Assembly (NCBI GenBank): GCA_001544595.2 | Contig: FCOH02000006.1 | Coordinates: forward strand, 186,001-250,000 | DNA length: 64,000 nucleotides | Direction: 5' to 3' | DNA from: Caballeronia peredens | Lineage (GTDB): Bacteria; Pseudomonadota; Gammaproteobacteria; Burkholderiales; Burkholderiaceae | In this document: one piece after another, positions 16,887 to 24,897 of the stretch | Position numbering within the stretch: position 1 is the stretch's first letter | Layout of the letters: each line of letters starts with the position of its first letter | Made by a program: the position numbers and the translations under genes | The notes under the pieces: generated by a model | What the model saw: the letters and a program-made list of their open reading frames with translations, nothing else | What the model was told of the DNA's origin: nothing | Database searches by the model: none

Positions 16887-18626
16887 ATGAAGACACGCTC
16901 AAGTCCCGCCATGCGCTTTGCGGCCCTTGCTGCAGGCGCTGCCGCTGCATTCGGTTTAGTCTCACGACAGTCGGCCGCCGCTGACGCGACACCCGCGTCA
17001 TATCCGGACGTCAGCTATGAACGTCTCACGAGCGCGCAGGACGATCCAGGCTGGCTCACTTATTACCGCACCTATAACGGACATGGTCATTCACCGCTCA
17101 AGCAGATCGACACGAGCAACGTAAAGAACCTGAAGCAGACGTGGAGCTACAAGTTCCCCGCCGATCTTCAGCAGGGTTTCGAAGCGACGCCTATCGTCAA
17201 CGGACGCTTTCTCTTCGTGACCACGCCCAAGGACAATGTCTATGCATTCGATGCTGCAACCGGCAAACAACTCTGGAAATATGAGCCCAAGCTCGGTGCG
17301 GAATCGTTCAAGACGGCATGTTGCGATGTGGTCAATCGCGGTGTCGCGCTCTATGGCAAGAATGTCTATGTAGCGATGCTGAATGGCGAAGTGGCCGCGC
17401 TCGATGCGCAAACGGGCGCAGTCGTGTGGAAGAAGGCGATGTTCGAGCCGGGCGTAGGTTATGCGTTCTCGCTCGCTCCGCTTGCGCTCGACGGTGCCAT
17501 CGTCGTCGGCAGTTCCGGAGGCGAGTATGGCGCACGCGGCTTTATCGCAGCACTGGATCCCGCCGATGGCAAGGTCCTCTGGAAACGCTATACGGTGCCC
17601 GGCGCCAAGGAGCCTGGCGGAAATACCTGGCCTGACGGCATGCAGGAACACGGCGGCGCACCTGCGTGGCTCACCGGCACTTACGACGCTGCGAGCAAGA
17701 CCCTCTACTGGGGCGTGGGAAATCCCGGACCGTGGCTCGCGGACCTGCGCCCTGGAGATAACCTCTATTCCGATTCATTGCTTGCACTCGACCCCAAGAC
17801 AGGCGATCTCAAATGGCACTATCAATACACGGCGCATGACACGTGGGACTATGACGGTGTCAACACGCCTGTGCTCGCGAACATCAAGTACGAAGGCAAG
17901 GACTACGACGCCATTATTCATGCGGACCGTAACGGCTTTTTCCATGCGATCGATCGCAGCAACGGCAAGCTGATCTATGCACGTCCCTTCGTCACCGCGA
18001 CATCCGTGACGGGCTATACGAACGATGGCAAGCCGGTGCAGGATGCGTCGAAGTATCCGAAGGCTGGCACGACCATCGAGACGTGCCCGAGCTTCCTCGG
18101 CGGCAAGAACTGGTGGTCAGTTTCGTATGATCCGCAAAAGCATCTCGCGATCGTGCCTGCCTTGCATGCGTGCATGTCTCTGTCGGGAAAGTCAGTGAAC
18201 TACATGGAAGGCCTTCCCTATCTGGGCGAAGGCTTCGAGATCAAGCCCGAGCCCAACAGCAAGGGATACGGGGAATTGCAGGCGATCGACGTCAATACGG
18301 GCAAGAAGGTCTGGAGCCACTGGAGCAAGTTGCCGTGGAACGGCGGCGTCGCGACGACCGCAGGCGGTCTCGCGTTCAGTGGCTCACTCGACGGACGTCT
18401 CTATGCCTTCGACGAAGCCACCGGAAAAGTGCTTTGGCAAAGCCCCAAGCTTGCGAGCGGGATTATCGCGCAGCCGTCGGTCTATGAGATCGACGGCAAG
18501 GAATACGTCGCAGTGTTGGCAGGGTATGGCGGCGCGAATCCAATCTGGGGCGGCCCGATGGCGAAGGCCGCGGACAAGGTGCCGCGCGGCGGCACGTTAT
18601 ACGTGTTCGCGCTCAATCGCACCTGA
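16887..18626 (+). CDS. PQQ-dependent alcohol dehydrogenase with lanthanide signature (XoxF/PedH-like)
   Basis: A 579-residue periplasmic quinoprotein with an eight-bladed propeller fold. The signal peptide ends near AAADA (about residue 34). The vicinal disulphide Cys145-Cys146 (TACCDVVNRG) covers PQQ. The catalytic base is Asp321 in HDTWDYDGVN; Asp323, two residues later, is the extra metal ligand that marks lanthanide-dependent enzymes, where calcium enzymes have Ala, Ser or Thr. Tryptophan-docking repeats (ALDPKTGDLKWHY, AFDEATGKVLW) are present. There is no cytochrome domain, so electrons must pass to a separate cytochrome, probably the next gene. Substrate (methanol, ethanol or a larger alcohol) is not readable. 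Confidence 0.9.
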   Translation: MKTRSSPAMRFAALAAGAAAAFGLVSRQSAAADATPASYPDVSYERLTSAQDDPGWLTYYRTYNGHGHSPLKQIDTSNVKNLKQTWSYKFPADLQQGFEATPIVNGRFLFVTTPKDNVYAFDAATGKQLWKYEPKLGAESFKTACCDVVNRGVALYGKNVYVAMLNGEVAALDAQTGAVVWKKAMFEPGVGYAFSLAPLALDGAIVVGSSGGEYGARGFIAALDPADGKVLWKRYTVPGAKEPGGNTWPDGMQEHGGAPAWLTGTYDAASKTLYWGVGNPGPWLADLRPGDNLYSDSLLALDPKTGDLKWHYQYTAHDTWDYDGVNTPVLANIKYEGKDYDAIIHADRNGFFHAIDRSNGKLIYARPFVTATSVTGYTNDGKPVQDASKYPKAGTTIETCPSFLGGKNWWSVSYDPQKHLAIVPALHACMSLSGKSVNYMEGLPYLGEGFEIKPEPNSKGYGELQAIDVNTGKKVWSHWSKLPWNGGVATTAGGLAFSGSLDGRLYAFDEATGKVLWQSPKLASGIIAQPSVYEIDGKEYVAVLAGYGGANPIWGGPMAKAADKVPRGGTLYVFALNRT

Positions 18627-18714
18627 GCCTCGTTCCTCGCTTGATCTGATCAAGACAGAGAGCGCGCAGTATCGCGCGCTCGCGGTTCTCATCGATTTCA
18701 TCGGACGTACAGAC

Positions 18715-19935
18715 ATGAATCATTCCCTTGACCGCATTCGCGCCGCGAGCATGCTTGCGGCATGCATTGCGCTGACGCCGTCGCCTTCTGATGCAGCTGT
18801 GAAGATTTGCACCTTTCCCGGCAGTCCGTCCGCAGCGCTCGATCACGTCGTCGCGCAAGCCGTCTTCGCCCGCGCCAATATCTCCGCGACGTTTATCGAG
18901 CATGGTATCGGCGAAGGCGACGACGACGGCGTATCCCTTCATGAACTCGACAAGACGCTTGCACGCGACTGCGATGTGATCGCAGGCTTTCCGCGTTCCT
19001 CCGTCGCCGATGCATCCGGCGGCAAGATGCACTTCTCGCGCGGCTATCTGCGCGCGGGTTATGTCAGCATCGAAACGCCGGGCGCCGAGTTGAAGGACGC
19101 CGCGAAACGCACCGTCGCCGCGATGTACGCGAGTCCCGCGCAATTGATCGCCGTGCAACAACCCGATGTGACACTCGATCTCGAGAACACGTCTGCATTG
19201 ACAGTCGAAGCAGTTGCGAACGGACGCGCGCAACGCGCCATCGTTTGGTATCCGGCGGTAGTCGCGTATCGAATGGCACATCCGGAGCACAGCTTCAGCG
19301 TCTCGCAAGCGCACTCGCCCTACGCAGACTGGCACCTGACCTTCGCTTTTGGACCGAAGAGCGATGCCTTGCGGCCACGCATCGACGATGCGCTCATCGC
19401 CTTGACCAACGATGGCCGCCTGCATGAACTGACGAAGCAATGGACATTGCCTTCTGAAACCGCATCGGCGCGGTATCTCGACGTGCCTTCGACCGCTACG
19501 TCTGCGCGCCCGAACATCATGCTCGCAGATGCGAAAGCGTCGAGCGCGGGCCGCTTCATCAAGATCGCGAATGAAGGCGGCGGAAACATCGAGCCGCCAA
19601 CATTCGAACAGGCGCAAACGGCGCACGGCAAAACGCTCTATGCGAGTTCATGCGCCAAATGCCATGGCGTACAGCTTCAAGGCGTCACGGCGCCTGCATT
19701 GCAAGGACCAGCCTTTGCACCGGCGGCCAATTCGCATCTGACCGTTGGCGGCATCTTCGGGTACATGGCGACGAACATGCCCGCCGATCGTCCCGGCAAG
19801 TTAAAGGAGCAGGACTACGCGGACATCATGGCTTTTCTGCTCATGTCTAACGGATACAAACCGGGCGGTGCCAAGATGACAGCAGACAGCGCGCGCTCGT
19901 CCAAACTGCCGCTAAACGCCGGACCTGCGCATTAG
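18715..19935 (+). CDS. fusion of XoxJ-like periplasmic binding protein and cytochrome c
   Basis: A 406-residue exported protein. A signal peptide (MNHSLDRIRAASMLAACIAL, cleavage near SDAA) leads into a family-3-type solute-binding domain (about residues 25-255), the kind found in MxaJ/XoxJ, which assist methanol dehydrogenase maturation. A c-type cytochrome domain follows (about 290-385), with the haem motif CAKCH at 313-317 and a probable axial Met in NMPADRPGKL. XoxG-type cytochromes accept electrons from XoxF. In most methylotrophs xoxG and xoxJ are separate genes, so a single chain would combine electron acceptor and assembly factor. It lies 88 bp after the dehydrogenase and is probably co-transcribed. 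Confidence 0.82.
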   Translation: MNHSLDRIRAASMLAACIALTPSPSDAAVKICTFPGSPSAALDHVVAQAVFARANISATFIEHGIGEGDDDGVSLHELDKTLARDCDVIAGFPRSSVADASGGKMHFSRGYLRAGYVSIETPGAELKDAAKRTVAAMYASPAQLIAVQQPDVTLDLENTSALTVEAVANGRAQRAIVWYPAVVAYRMAHPEHSFSVSQAHSPYADWHLTFAFGPKSDALRPRIDDALIALTNDGRLHELTKQWTLPSETASARYLDVPSTATSARPNIMLADAKASSAGRFIKIANEGGGNIEPPTFEQAQTAHGKTLYASSCAKCHGVQLQGVTAPALQGPAFAPAANSHLTVGGIFGYMATNMPADRPGKLKEQDYADIMAFLLMSNGYKPGGAKMTADSARSSKLPLNAGPAH

Positions 19936-19965
19936 CCTAGCCTTGAGAAATTCGCTTATGCAATC

Positions 19966-19993
19966 TTGACTACATCACAACGTGATATATACT
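19966..19993 (+). promoter_or_regulatory. strong sigma-70 promoter with internal operator
   Basis: TTGACT (19966-19971), a 16-bp spacer, then TATACT (19988-19993). Inside the spacer lies ATCAC-AAC-GTGAT (19974-19986), a small palindrome placed so that a repressor bound there would block RNA polymerase. It drives the 61-residue membrane protein gene at 20082. Confidence 0.65.
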
Positions 19994-20081
19994 CGAATTG
20001 TCACGCAAGCGGCGAATTGTCTGCTGCAGCGCGACGCAATACATAAGTCGAGCCGGCTCGTGCCGGCGGGAGGCCAGCATC

Positions 20082-20267
20082 ATGCTCATCAACAACGAGT
20101 TTGAGATCGGCTATCTTGTCGTGGTTTTCGCCTTGCTTGGCGTCATCCTGATCGGCGCGCTGCTCACGGCGCTGCATCTGGATCGCTGGCACCCGAAGCT
20201 CATCAGCGCGGTCGTCGGAGCGCTGCTCGGGCTTGCATTGATCGAAGCGGTGCCGATTCTCACCTGA
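20082..20267 (+). CDS. small membrane protein of unknown function
   Basis: A 61-residue protein with two hydrophobic helices (YLVVVFALLGVILIGALLTAL and LISAVVGALLGLALIEAV) joined by a short polar loop, HLDRWHPK. GGGAGG lies 8 nt before the ATG. Upstream is a near-consensus promoter with an embedded palindrome, so the gene is probably strongly expressed when derepressed. I do not recognise the family. It is too small to be a transporter alone; a regulator of a membrane complex or a stress peptide is possible. Confidence 0.7.
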   Translation: MLINNEFEIGYLVVVFALLGVILIGALLTALHLDRWHPKLISAVVGALLGLALIEAVPILT

Positions 20268-20304
20268 CACACCCTGACGCTTCGTCAGCTTTCGGTTCGT
20301 CGCG

Positions 20305-20350
20305 AGTACAAAGGCAGCAACGAGTCCGGTTAAAGCGGGCCGGTTGCTGT
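20305..20350 (+). terminator. possible terminator after the small membrane protein gene
   Basis: GCAAC and CCGG pair with CCGG and TTGC across a loop, with a small bulge, followed by TGTCTTTTTT. The stem is imperfect, so this is a weak call. The rest of the spacer up to 20480 shows nothing clear. Confidence 0.4.
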
Positions 20351-20480
20351 CTTTTTTCTTTCTTCCCTTCGCTTTCCCTCCGTCACGCGCAGTGCGCGAC
20401 ATTGGCATAATGCAGCACCGACCGCGCGCGCAGGCGCCGAGTCTTCGCCGCATATCCGGCTCGCCATCGACACTGAGCGC

Positions 20481-21530
20481 ATGACAGCGATATCACATCC
20501 TTCGCGCAAACTGCGCGCATTCTTCGGCGCGCCCGAAGCAAGACGCCTCATACGCACGTTGATGAGTTGCGCGATCAGCTACGCCGCCGCGCGTCTCGCT
20601 GCCCTTCCAGAGGGCTATTGGGCGCTCATCACGACACTCGTCATCGTGACGCAGCCGAGCCTCACGCAAGCCGTCGATACGGCACGCGATCAGATCATCG
20701 GTGCATGCATCGGCGCGGTGGTGGGCGTGCTCGGCATCGTCGCGATGGAGCGTGGTGCGCCGCCGCTCGCGGTCTTCACCGTCGCGCTGCTGCCGCTCGC
20801 CGCACTGAGCGCGAAACGTCCGGCGTTAAGGCTCGCGTGCGTCACGCTCGTGATCGTCGTGCTGATTCCGGCAGGCCCCGGCTCGCCGTTCGAGCGGCCG
20901 CTGCATCGCGTGCTGGAGATATTGATTGGCGCGGCATCGGCGTTCGTGGTGTCGGCGGTGTGGCCCAATCGAGCCATCAAGGCCGCGCATCGCAGCGTTG
21001 CCGATACCCTGATGACTCTAGGTCAGCTCATCGGCTTGTATCTGTCCGGCACGCACGATGAAGCTCGTGCGACGCGTCTCGAAGCGCAAAGCATGGACGC
21101 GCAAAAGGCGCTCGACGATGCATTGAAGGAAGCCGAACGCGAACACATCATCGTGCTAGTACAGAATCGCCGCTCCGATGCCATCGACAAGGCCGCGCCA
21201 TTCCTGCGCCGCCTGCACAGCGATGCGCTCTTTCTCGCGAAGGCGGTTTCTCGTCTCGACAGCGAGACCTGCGCGGCCCGGCTCGGCGATACAGGGCGTG
21301 CGTTGCAGGCGCTCTTCGAAACGCTCGCAAGCGTGCTTGCTTCGACGCATCAGGACGAAGCGACCCTCGCACATGTACGCGCATCCGTGAACAAGCTGAA
21401 TCATGAACTGACCGTGCATGAGCCGAGCCATGGCGCGCAGGAAGTGGCACAGTTCGTCGTCGGTCTTATCGTCGCCGATGTCGATGCGCTCGTCTCGACG
21501 ATCTATCCGCCCAAGGAACAAAGCGCTTAG
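20481..21530 (+). CDS. FUSC-family membrane protein (aromatic/fusaric acid efflux-like)
   Basis: A 349-residue protein. The N-terminal half (about 25-165) has five to six hydrophobic segments with the FUSC signature YAAARLAALPEGYWALITTLVIVTQP and SAKRPALRLACVTLVIVVL. The C-terminal half is soluble and helical. Relatives (AaeB, FusC) export aromatic acids, usually with a membrane-fusion partner; none is encoded next to it, so it may act alone or with a distant AaeA. Its stop overlaps the stop of the convergent aldolase gene by two bases. Confidence 0.82.
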   Translation: MTAISHPSRKLRAFFGAPEARRLIRTLMSCAISYAAARLAALPEGYWALITTLVIVTQPSLTQAVDTARDQIIGACIGAVVGVLGIVAMERGAPPLAVFTVALLPLAALSAKRPALRLACVTLVIVVLIPAGPGSPFERPLHRVLEILIGAASAFVVSAVWPNRAIKAAHRSVADTLMTLGQLIGLYLSGTHDEARATRLEAQSMDAQKALDDALKEAEREHIIVLVQNRRSDAIDKAAPFLRRLHSDALFLAKAVSRLDSETCAARLGDTGRALQALFETLASVLASTHQDEATLAHVRASVNKLNHELTVHEPSHGAQEVAQFVVGLIVADVDALVSTIYPPKEQSA

Positions 21531-22675
21531 CGCGACATTCCCCGCGCGTCGATCGGCCAGATGTCGGCGACATGTTCGCCTCGATAGCACACGTACTCGT
21601 CGTATAGGTTCACCGTCGGATCGCAATGTCCCGGCGGCAGAAGCAGCCGCTTGCCGACGCGTGCCGCGAAGTCCTCTTGCGGCTTGTTTTGCGCGCGCAA
21701 CATGCCGTGCTCGTCGTTGGCACTGACATAGCTCAATTCGGATTCGCTTCTGTCGTCAATCCATATCGCGCTGCGCGGCAAACCCGAATCCACCGCGAGT
21801 CCCTTCAGGCCGACATCGCACACGGCCATGCCGGGACGCGTTGCGCTCATTACCGTCGACAGTACGAAAAGGCTGTGACGCCAGCGCAGTTCGCCGCTCC
21901 AATCGAGGCCACCATAGTCGCCGTCCATGAACAGATAAGAACCGGGCTGCAGTTCGGTATAGACACCGCTCGCGGCGTCGAACTCGACCGTTCCGGTGCC
22001 GCCGCCCGTCACGATTGCACAATGCACGCCACGCGCATCGAGTGATCGCACGTAGCTTGCTGCGATATCCGCAGCCTGACCGGCCGCGATCTTGCGCGCG
22101 TTCCAGTCAGCGACGTGTTGAATACCGCCGTGATATGCCTGGATGCCGGCGAATCTCAGCGCGTCCTGCGCGGCGATTGCATCCACGAGGGCAAAGAGTG
22201 CATCTGCGCTCGTCACGCCGCAGCGATGCTGCCCCGCATCGACTTCGGGCAGCACGTCGATCGTCACGCCGGCTCGCGCGGCAGCATCGCCCAATGCACG
22301 CACCTGGGCAATCGCGTCCACGCACACCGAGAGCCGCGTATGCGATGCGAGTTCGACGGCCATCGCCTGCTTGTCGGCGCCGACGAATTCGTTGCTGACA
22401 TGAATACTCGCGATGCCGGCCGCCGCGAACGGATACGCTTCGGCCAGCTTCTGGCAACACACGCCGACCGCACCTGTCGCGATCTGACGCCGGGCAATCT
22501 CGCTCGACTTGTGCGCCTTCGCGTGCGGACGCAACGCGACGCCGTGGCGCGCGGCGAAGGCCGACATCGCCGTGAGATTGGCGTTGAAGGCGTCGAGGTC
22601 GATCAGCAGGGAAGGCGTGCCGACCGATGTCAGCGGGTCGCCCACGCGGGCGGCAGGTGGAGGTGCAAGCGTCAT
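21527..22675 (-). CDS. DSD1/alanine-racemase-fold PLP enzyme (3-hydroxy-D-aspartate aldolase-like)
   Basis: A 382-residue fold-type III PLP enzyme. The PLP lysine is in RPHAKAHKS (about residue 55). Other family marks are GVCCQKLAEA, VCVDAIAQV, EVDAGQHRCGV, FAGIQAYHGGIQH, GGGTGTVEFDAASGVYTELQPGSY, and the metal-binding PPGHCDPTVNLYDEY near the C-terminus. The whole pattern fits D-threo-3-hydroxyaspartate aldolase (BhcC-type, giving glycine and glyoxylate) better than D-serine dehydratase, as judged from memory of that family. It is the last gene of the leftward run that starts with a glyoxylate-type aminotransferase. D-threonine aldolase or D-serine ammonia-lyase remain alternatives. Confidence 0.78.
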   Translation of the reverse strand: MTLAPPPAARVGDPLTSVGTPSLLIDLDAFNANLTAMSAFAARHGVALRPHAKAHKSSEIARRQIATGAVGVCCQKLAEAYPFAAAGIASIHVSNEFVGADKQAMAVELASHTRLSVCVDAIAQVRALGDAAARAGVTIDVLPEVDAGQHRCGVTSADALFALVDAIAAQDALRFAGIQAYHGGIQHVADWNARKIAAGQAADIAASYVRSLDARGVHCAIVTGGGTGTVEFDAASGVYTELQPGSYLFMDGDYGGLDWSGELRWRHSLFVLSTVMSATRPGMAVCDVGLKGLAVDSGLPRSAIWIDDRSESELSYVSANDEHGMLRAQNKPQEDFAARVGKRLLLPPGHCDPTVNLYDEYVCYRGEHVADIWPIDARGMSR

Positions 22676-22738
22676 GGCGAGATGTCGAAATGTCGAAACG
22701 GTGGCGATGAAGTGGCATCAAGGATGGATCATAGCCCT

Positions 22739-22773
22739 GCATTCTGCATGATGAATGCATAACGCAAAATGCC
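22739..22773. repeat. dispersed GGCATT-family repeat with hairpin
   Basis: GCATTC-N8-GAATGC (22739-22758), then ATAACGCAAAATGCC. It lies 13 bp after the CoA-transferase stop (22786), before the aldolase start. The hairpin is the same as the one after the LysE gene. Confidence 0.75.
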
Positions 22774-22785
22774 GACGCCACGGTC

Positions 22786-24024
22786 CTATGCCGGAACCTT
22801 CGTTTCGAGGATCGCGCCTTCTTCCTTGAGCGCCTGGATGCGCGCCTCGTCGAAGCCATATTCGCCGAGCACTTCGCTCGTATGCTGTCCGAGCAGCGGC
22901 GCGGGACGCGAAGCTCTCGTGCAGCCCTCTGAGAAATGAATCGGCAATCCGATGCCGCGCATCGGGCCCGCGAGCGGATGCGCGGTCTCGACGATCATTC
23001 CACGCGCGATCGCCTGTTCATGCGACGCGGCTTCGGGCACACCCAGCACTGCCCCGCTCGGCAGGCCTGTATCGTCGAAAAGGGCGAGCCATTCGTCGGT
23101 GCTGCGCTCGATCAGGCGTGCAGTCAGAATCGACACCAAGGCCTCGCGATGCTTCAGGCGCCCCGCGTTGGTCTGAAAGCGCTCATCATCCGCGAGGCCG
23201 GGGATGTTCAAGACGTCGACGAGACGCTCGTAATTGCTCTGGTTCGCCGCGCCGATATTCACCCAACCGTCGCGCGTGCGGAACGCCTGATACGGCGCGC
23301 TCGTCGGATTCGCAGAACCGGCTCTCGGCAGCACGGTGCCATCCGCGAAATAGTTCGCGAAGGCCCAGTACATTTGCTGTAAGCCCGCTTCGAACAGCGA
23401 TGTATCGACCATCTGGCCGAGACCGGTGACCTGCTTGTTCGCGTAAGCCGCGCTGATGCCGAGCGCCGCGAGAATGCCCGCGTTGATATCGGTGACGAGC
23501 GAACCCGCCTTGATCGGCGCCTGGCCCGGTTCGCCGGTCATGCTCATCAGGCCGCTCAAACCCTGCGCGATCAGATCGAAGCCGCCCTTGTCGGCCATGG
23601 GCCCGCTGCGGCCATAGCCGGAAATCGCACAATAGATCAGGCCGGGGTTGACCGTCCTGAGCGTTTCATAACCCATGCCGAGCTTGTCCATCGTGCCGCG
23701 CCGATAGTTCTCGGTCACGACATCCGCGCTCGCCAGCATCTTCCTGAGCACTTCCTTGCCGCCCGCGGTCTTGAGATCGAGCGCGATGCCGCGCTTGTTG
23801 CGGTTCACGATCAGGAACGACGCAGATTCCCCGCTCGCGAGTATCGGCGCGAAACGCCGGCAATCGTCGCCATGAGGAATCTTTTCGACCTTGATGACAT
23901 CGGCGCCCATGTCCGCGAGCATCATCCCGCAGATCGGCCCCGACATGATGTGCGCAAGCTCGATCACGCGCATGCCCGCGAGCGGTCCCGCGCCCGGCGT
24001 GCTCGCCCGGTTCGTGTCTGCCAT
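22786..24024 (-). CDS. CaiB/BaiF-family (family III) CoA-transferase
   Basis: A 412-residue enzyme of the formyl-CoA transferase superfamily, which moves CoA between carboxylic acids through aspartyl-CoA thioester intermediates. Visible are LAGMRVIELAHIMSGPICGMMLADMGADVIKVE at the N-terminus and the catalytic aspartate region in IKAGSLVTDINAG (about residue 170). IYCAISGYGRSGP and the second domain ending at the C-terminus complete the full family length. It starts three bases before the crotonase gene ends, so the two are one transcript. Together they suggest activation of an organic acid as a CoA ester and then hydration. Confidence 0.9.
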   Translation of the reverse strand: MADTNRASTPGAGPLAGMRVIELAHIMSGPICGMMLADMGADVIKVEKIPHGDDCRRFAPILASGESASFLIVNRNKRGIALDLKTAGGKEVLRKMLASADVVTENYRRGTMDKLGMGYETLRTVNPGLIYCAISGYGRSGPMADKGGFDLIAQGLSGLMSMTGEPGQAPIKAGSLVTDINAGILAALGISAAYANKQVTGLGQMVDTSLFEAGLQQMYWAFANYFADGTVLPRAGSANPTSAPYQAFRTRDGWVNIGAANQSNYERLVDVLNIPGLADDERFQTNAGRLKHREALVSILTARLIERSTDEWLALFDDTGLPSGAVLGVPEAASHEQAIARGMIVETAHPLAGPMRGIGLPIHFSEGCTRASRPAPLLGQHTSEVLGEYGFDEARIQALKEEGAILETKVPA

Positions 24025-24027
24025 GAT

Positions 24028-24810
24028 TCAACGTCCCTTGAATTGCGGCTTGATCTTGTCGAGAAAAGCCTGATAGCCACGACGAAAATCCTCGGTGCCG
24101 AAGCAGGCGAAGCCTTCGTCGCGCTCGTCGTTCGTGAGCGGCGCCGGGTCCATCACGCGCCGCACGAAGCGCTTGTGCCAGCGTGCGACGAGCGGCGCTC
24201 CATCCGCGACCCGACGCGCGGTTTCATAGGCGTGCGCCGTCACTTCCCCGTCCGCGACGACGCGCGTGACGAGCCCCTTCGCAAGCGCTTCGCGCGCGTC
24301 GAAGATGCGGCCTTCGAGAAGAATCTCGAGCGCCACGGCCGGTCCCGCCAGCCGGACGAGACCTTCCATTTCGGCATGCGCCATCACGAGACCGAGGTTC
24401 TTGATGGGCACGCCGAAGCGGCTCGATTCTCCGCAAATGCGCAGATTGCACATTGCTGCGATCTCCAGGCCGCCGCCGACGCAGATGCCGTGAATCATCG
24501 CGACGACCGGATGGCGGCATTCGCGTAATGCATTCAAAGTGCGATGCATGATCGCGCCGTACTCGCGAGCCTGTTCGACATTGGATCGGTCCGTACGGAA
24601 CTCGCCGATGTCGTTGCCCGGTGAAAATGCCTTCTCGCCCGCGCCGCGCAGAACGATGCAGCGCAATGAGTCGTCGCCGGACAGTGTTTCGACTGTCTCG
24701 CCCAGCGCGCGCCACAGCGGCTTCGTCATCGCGTTGAGCTTCTCAGGCCGGTCGATGACGATCGTCGCAATGTCGCTCTCGCGCTCGATCAGGATGGATG
24801 CTTCCGCCAC
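24028..24810 (-). CDS. enoyl-CoA hydratase/isomerase (crotonase) family protein
   Basis: A 260-residue crotonase-fold enzyme starting with GTG, supported by GGAGG 4 nt upstream; the longer frame runs back through a repeat and is not used. The oxyanion-hole segments are GAGEKAFSPGNDIGEF and GICVGGGLEIAAMCNLRI. The segment after it, NLGLVMAHAEMEGLVRLAG, lacks the usual GxxPxxGG pattern with the second catalytic glutamate, so plain enoyl-CoA hydration is uncertain; isomerase or acyl-CoA hydrolase activity is possible. It is co-directional and nearly contiguous with the CoA-transferase. Confidence 0.85.
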   Translation of the reverse strand: MAEASILIERESDIATIVIDRPEKLNAMTKPLWRALGETVETLSGDDSLRCIVLRGAGEKAFSPGNDIGEFRTDRSNVEQAREYGAIMHRTLNALRECRHPVVAMIHGICVGGGLEIAAMCNLRICGESSRFGVPIKNLGLVMAHAEMEGLVRLAGPAVALEILLEGRIFDAREALAKGLVTRVVADGEVTAHAYETARRVADGAPLVARWHKRFVRRVMDPAPLTNDERDEGFACFGTEDFRRGYQAFLDKIKPQFKGR

Positions 24811-24823
24811 ATCGCCTCCATTG

Positions 24824-24882
24824 GTTTTGCATGCTGCATGCGTTGTCCCATTCCAGTTCAATGCATGCAAAATGCATTGAAC
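24824..24882. repeat. dispersed GGCATT-family repeat with 11-bp hairpin
   Basis: Fills the spacer between the MFS stop (24898) and the crotonase start. GTTCAATGCAT (24856-24866), loop GCAAA, ATGCATTGAAC (24872-24882) is a perfect stem-loop. TTTTGCATGCTGCATGCG lies beside it at 24825-24842. Confidence 0.75.
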
Positions 24883-24897
24883 CAGCACATCCGCCGG

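Noticed and set aside
24517-24540. GCATTCGCGTAATGCATTC inside the crotonase gene
   Set aside because: It encodes the expected LNALREC segment and adds no residues relative to the family.
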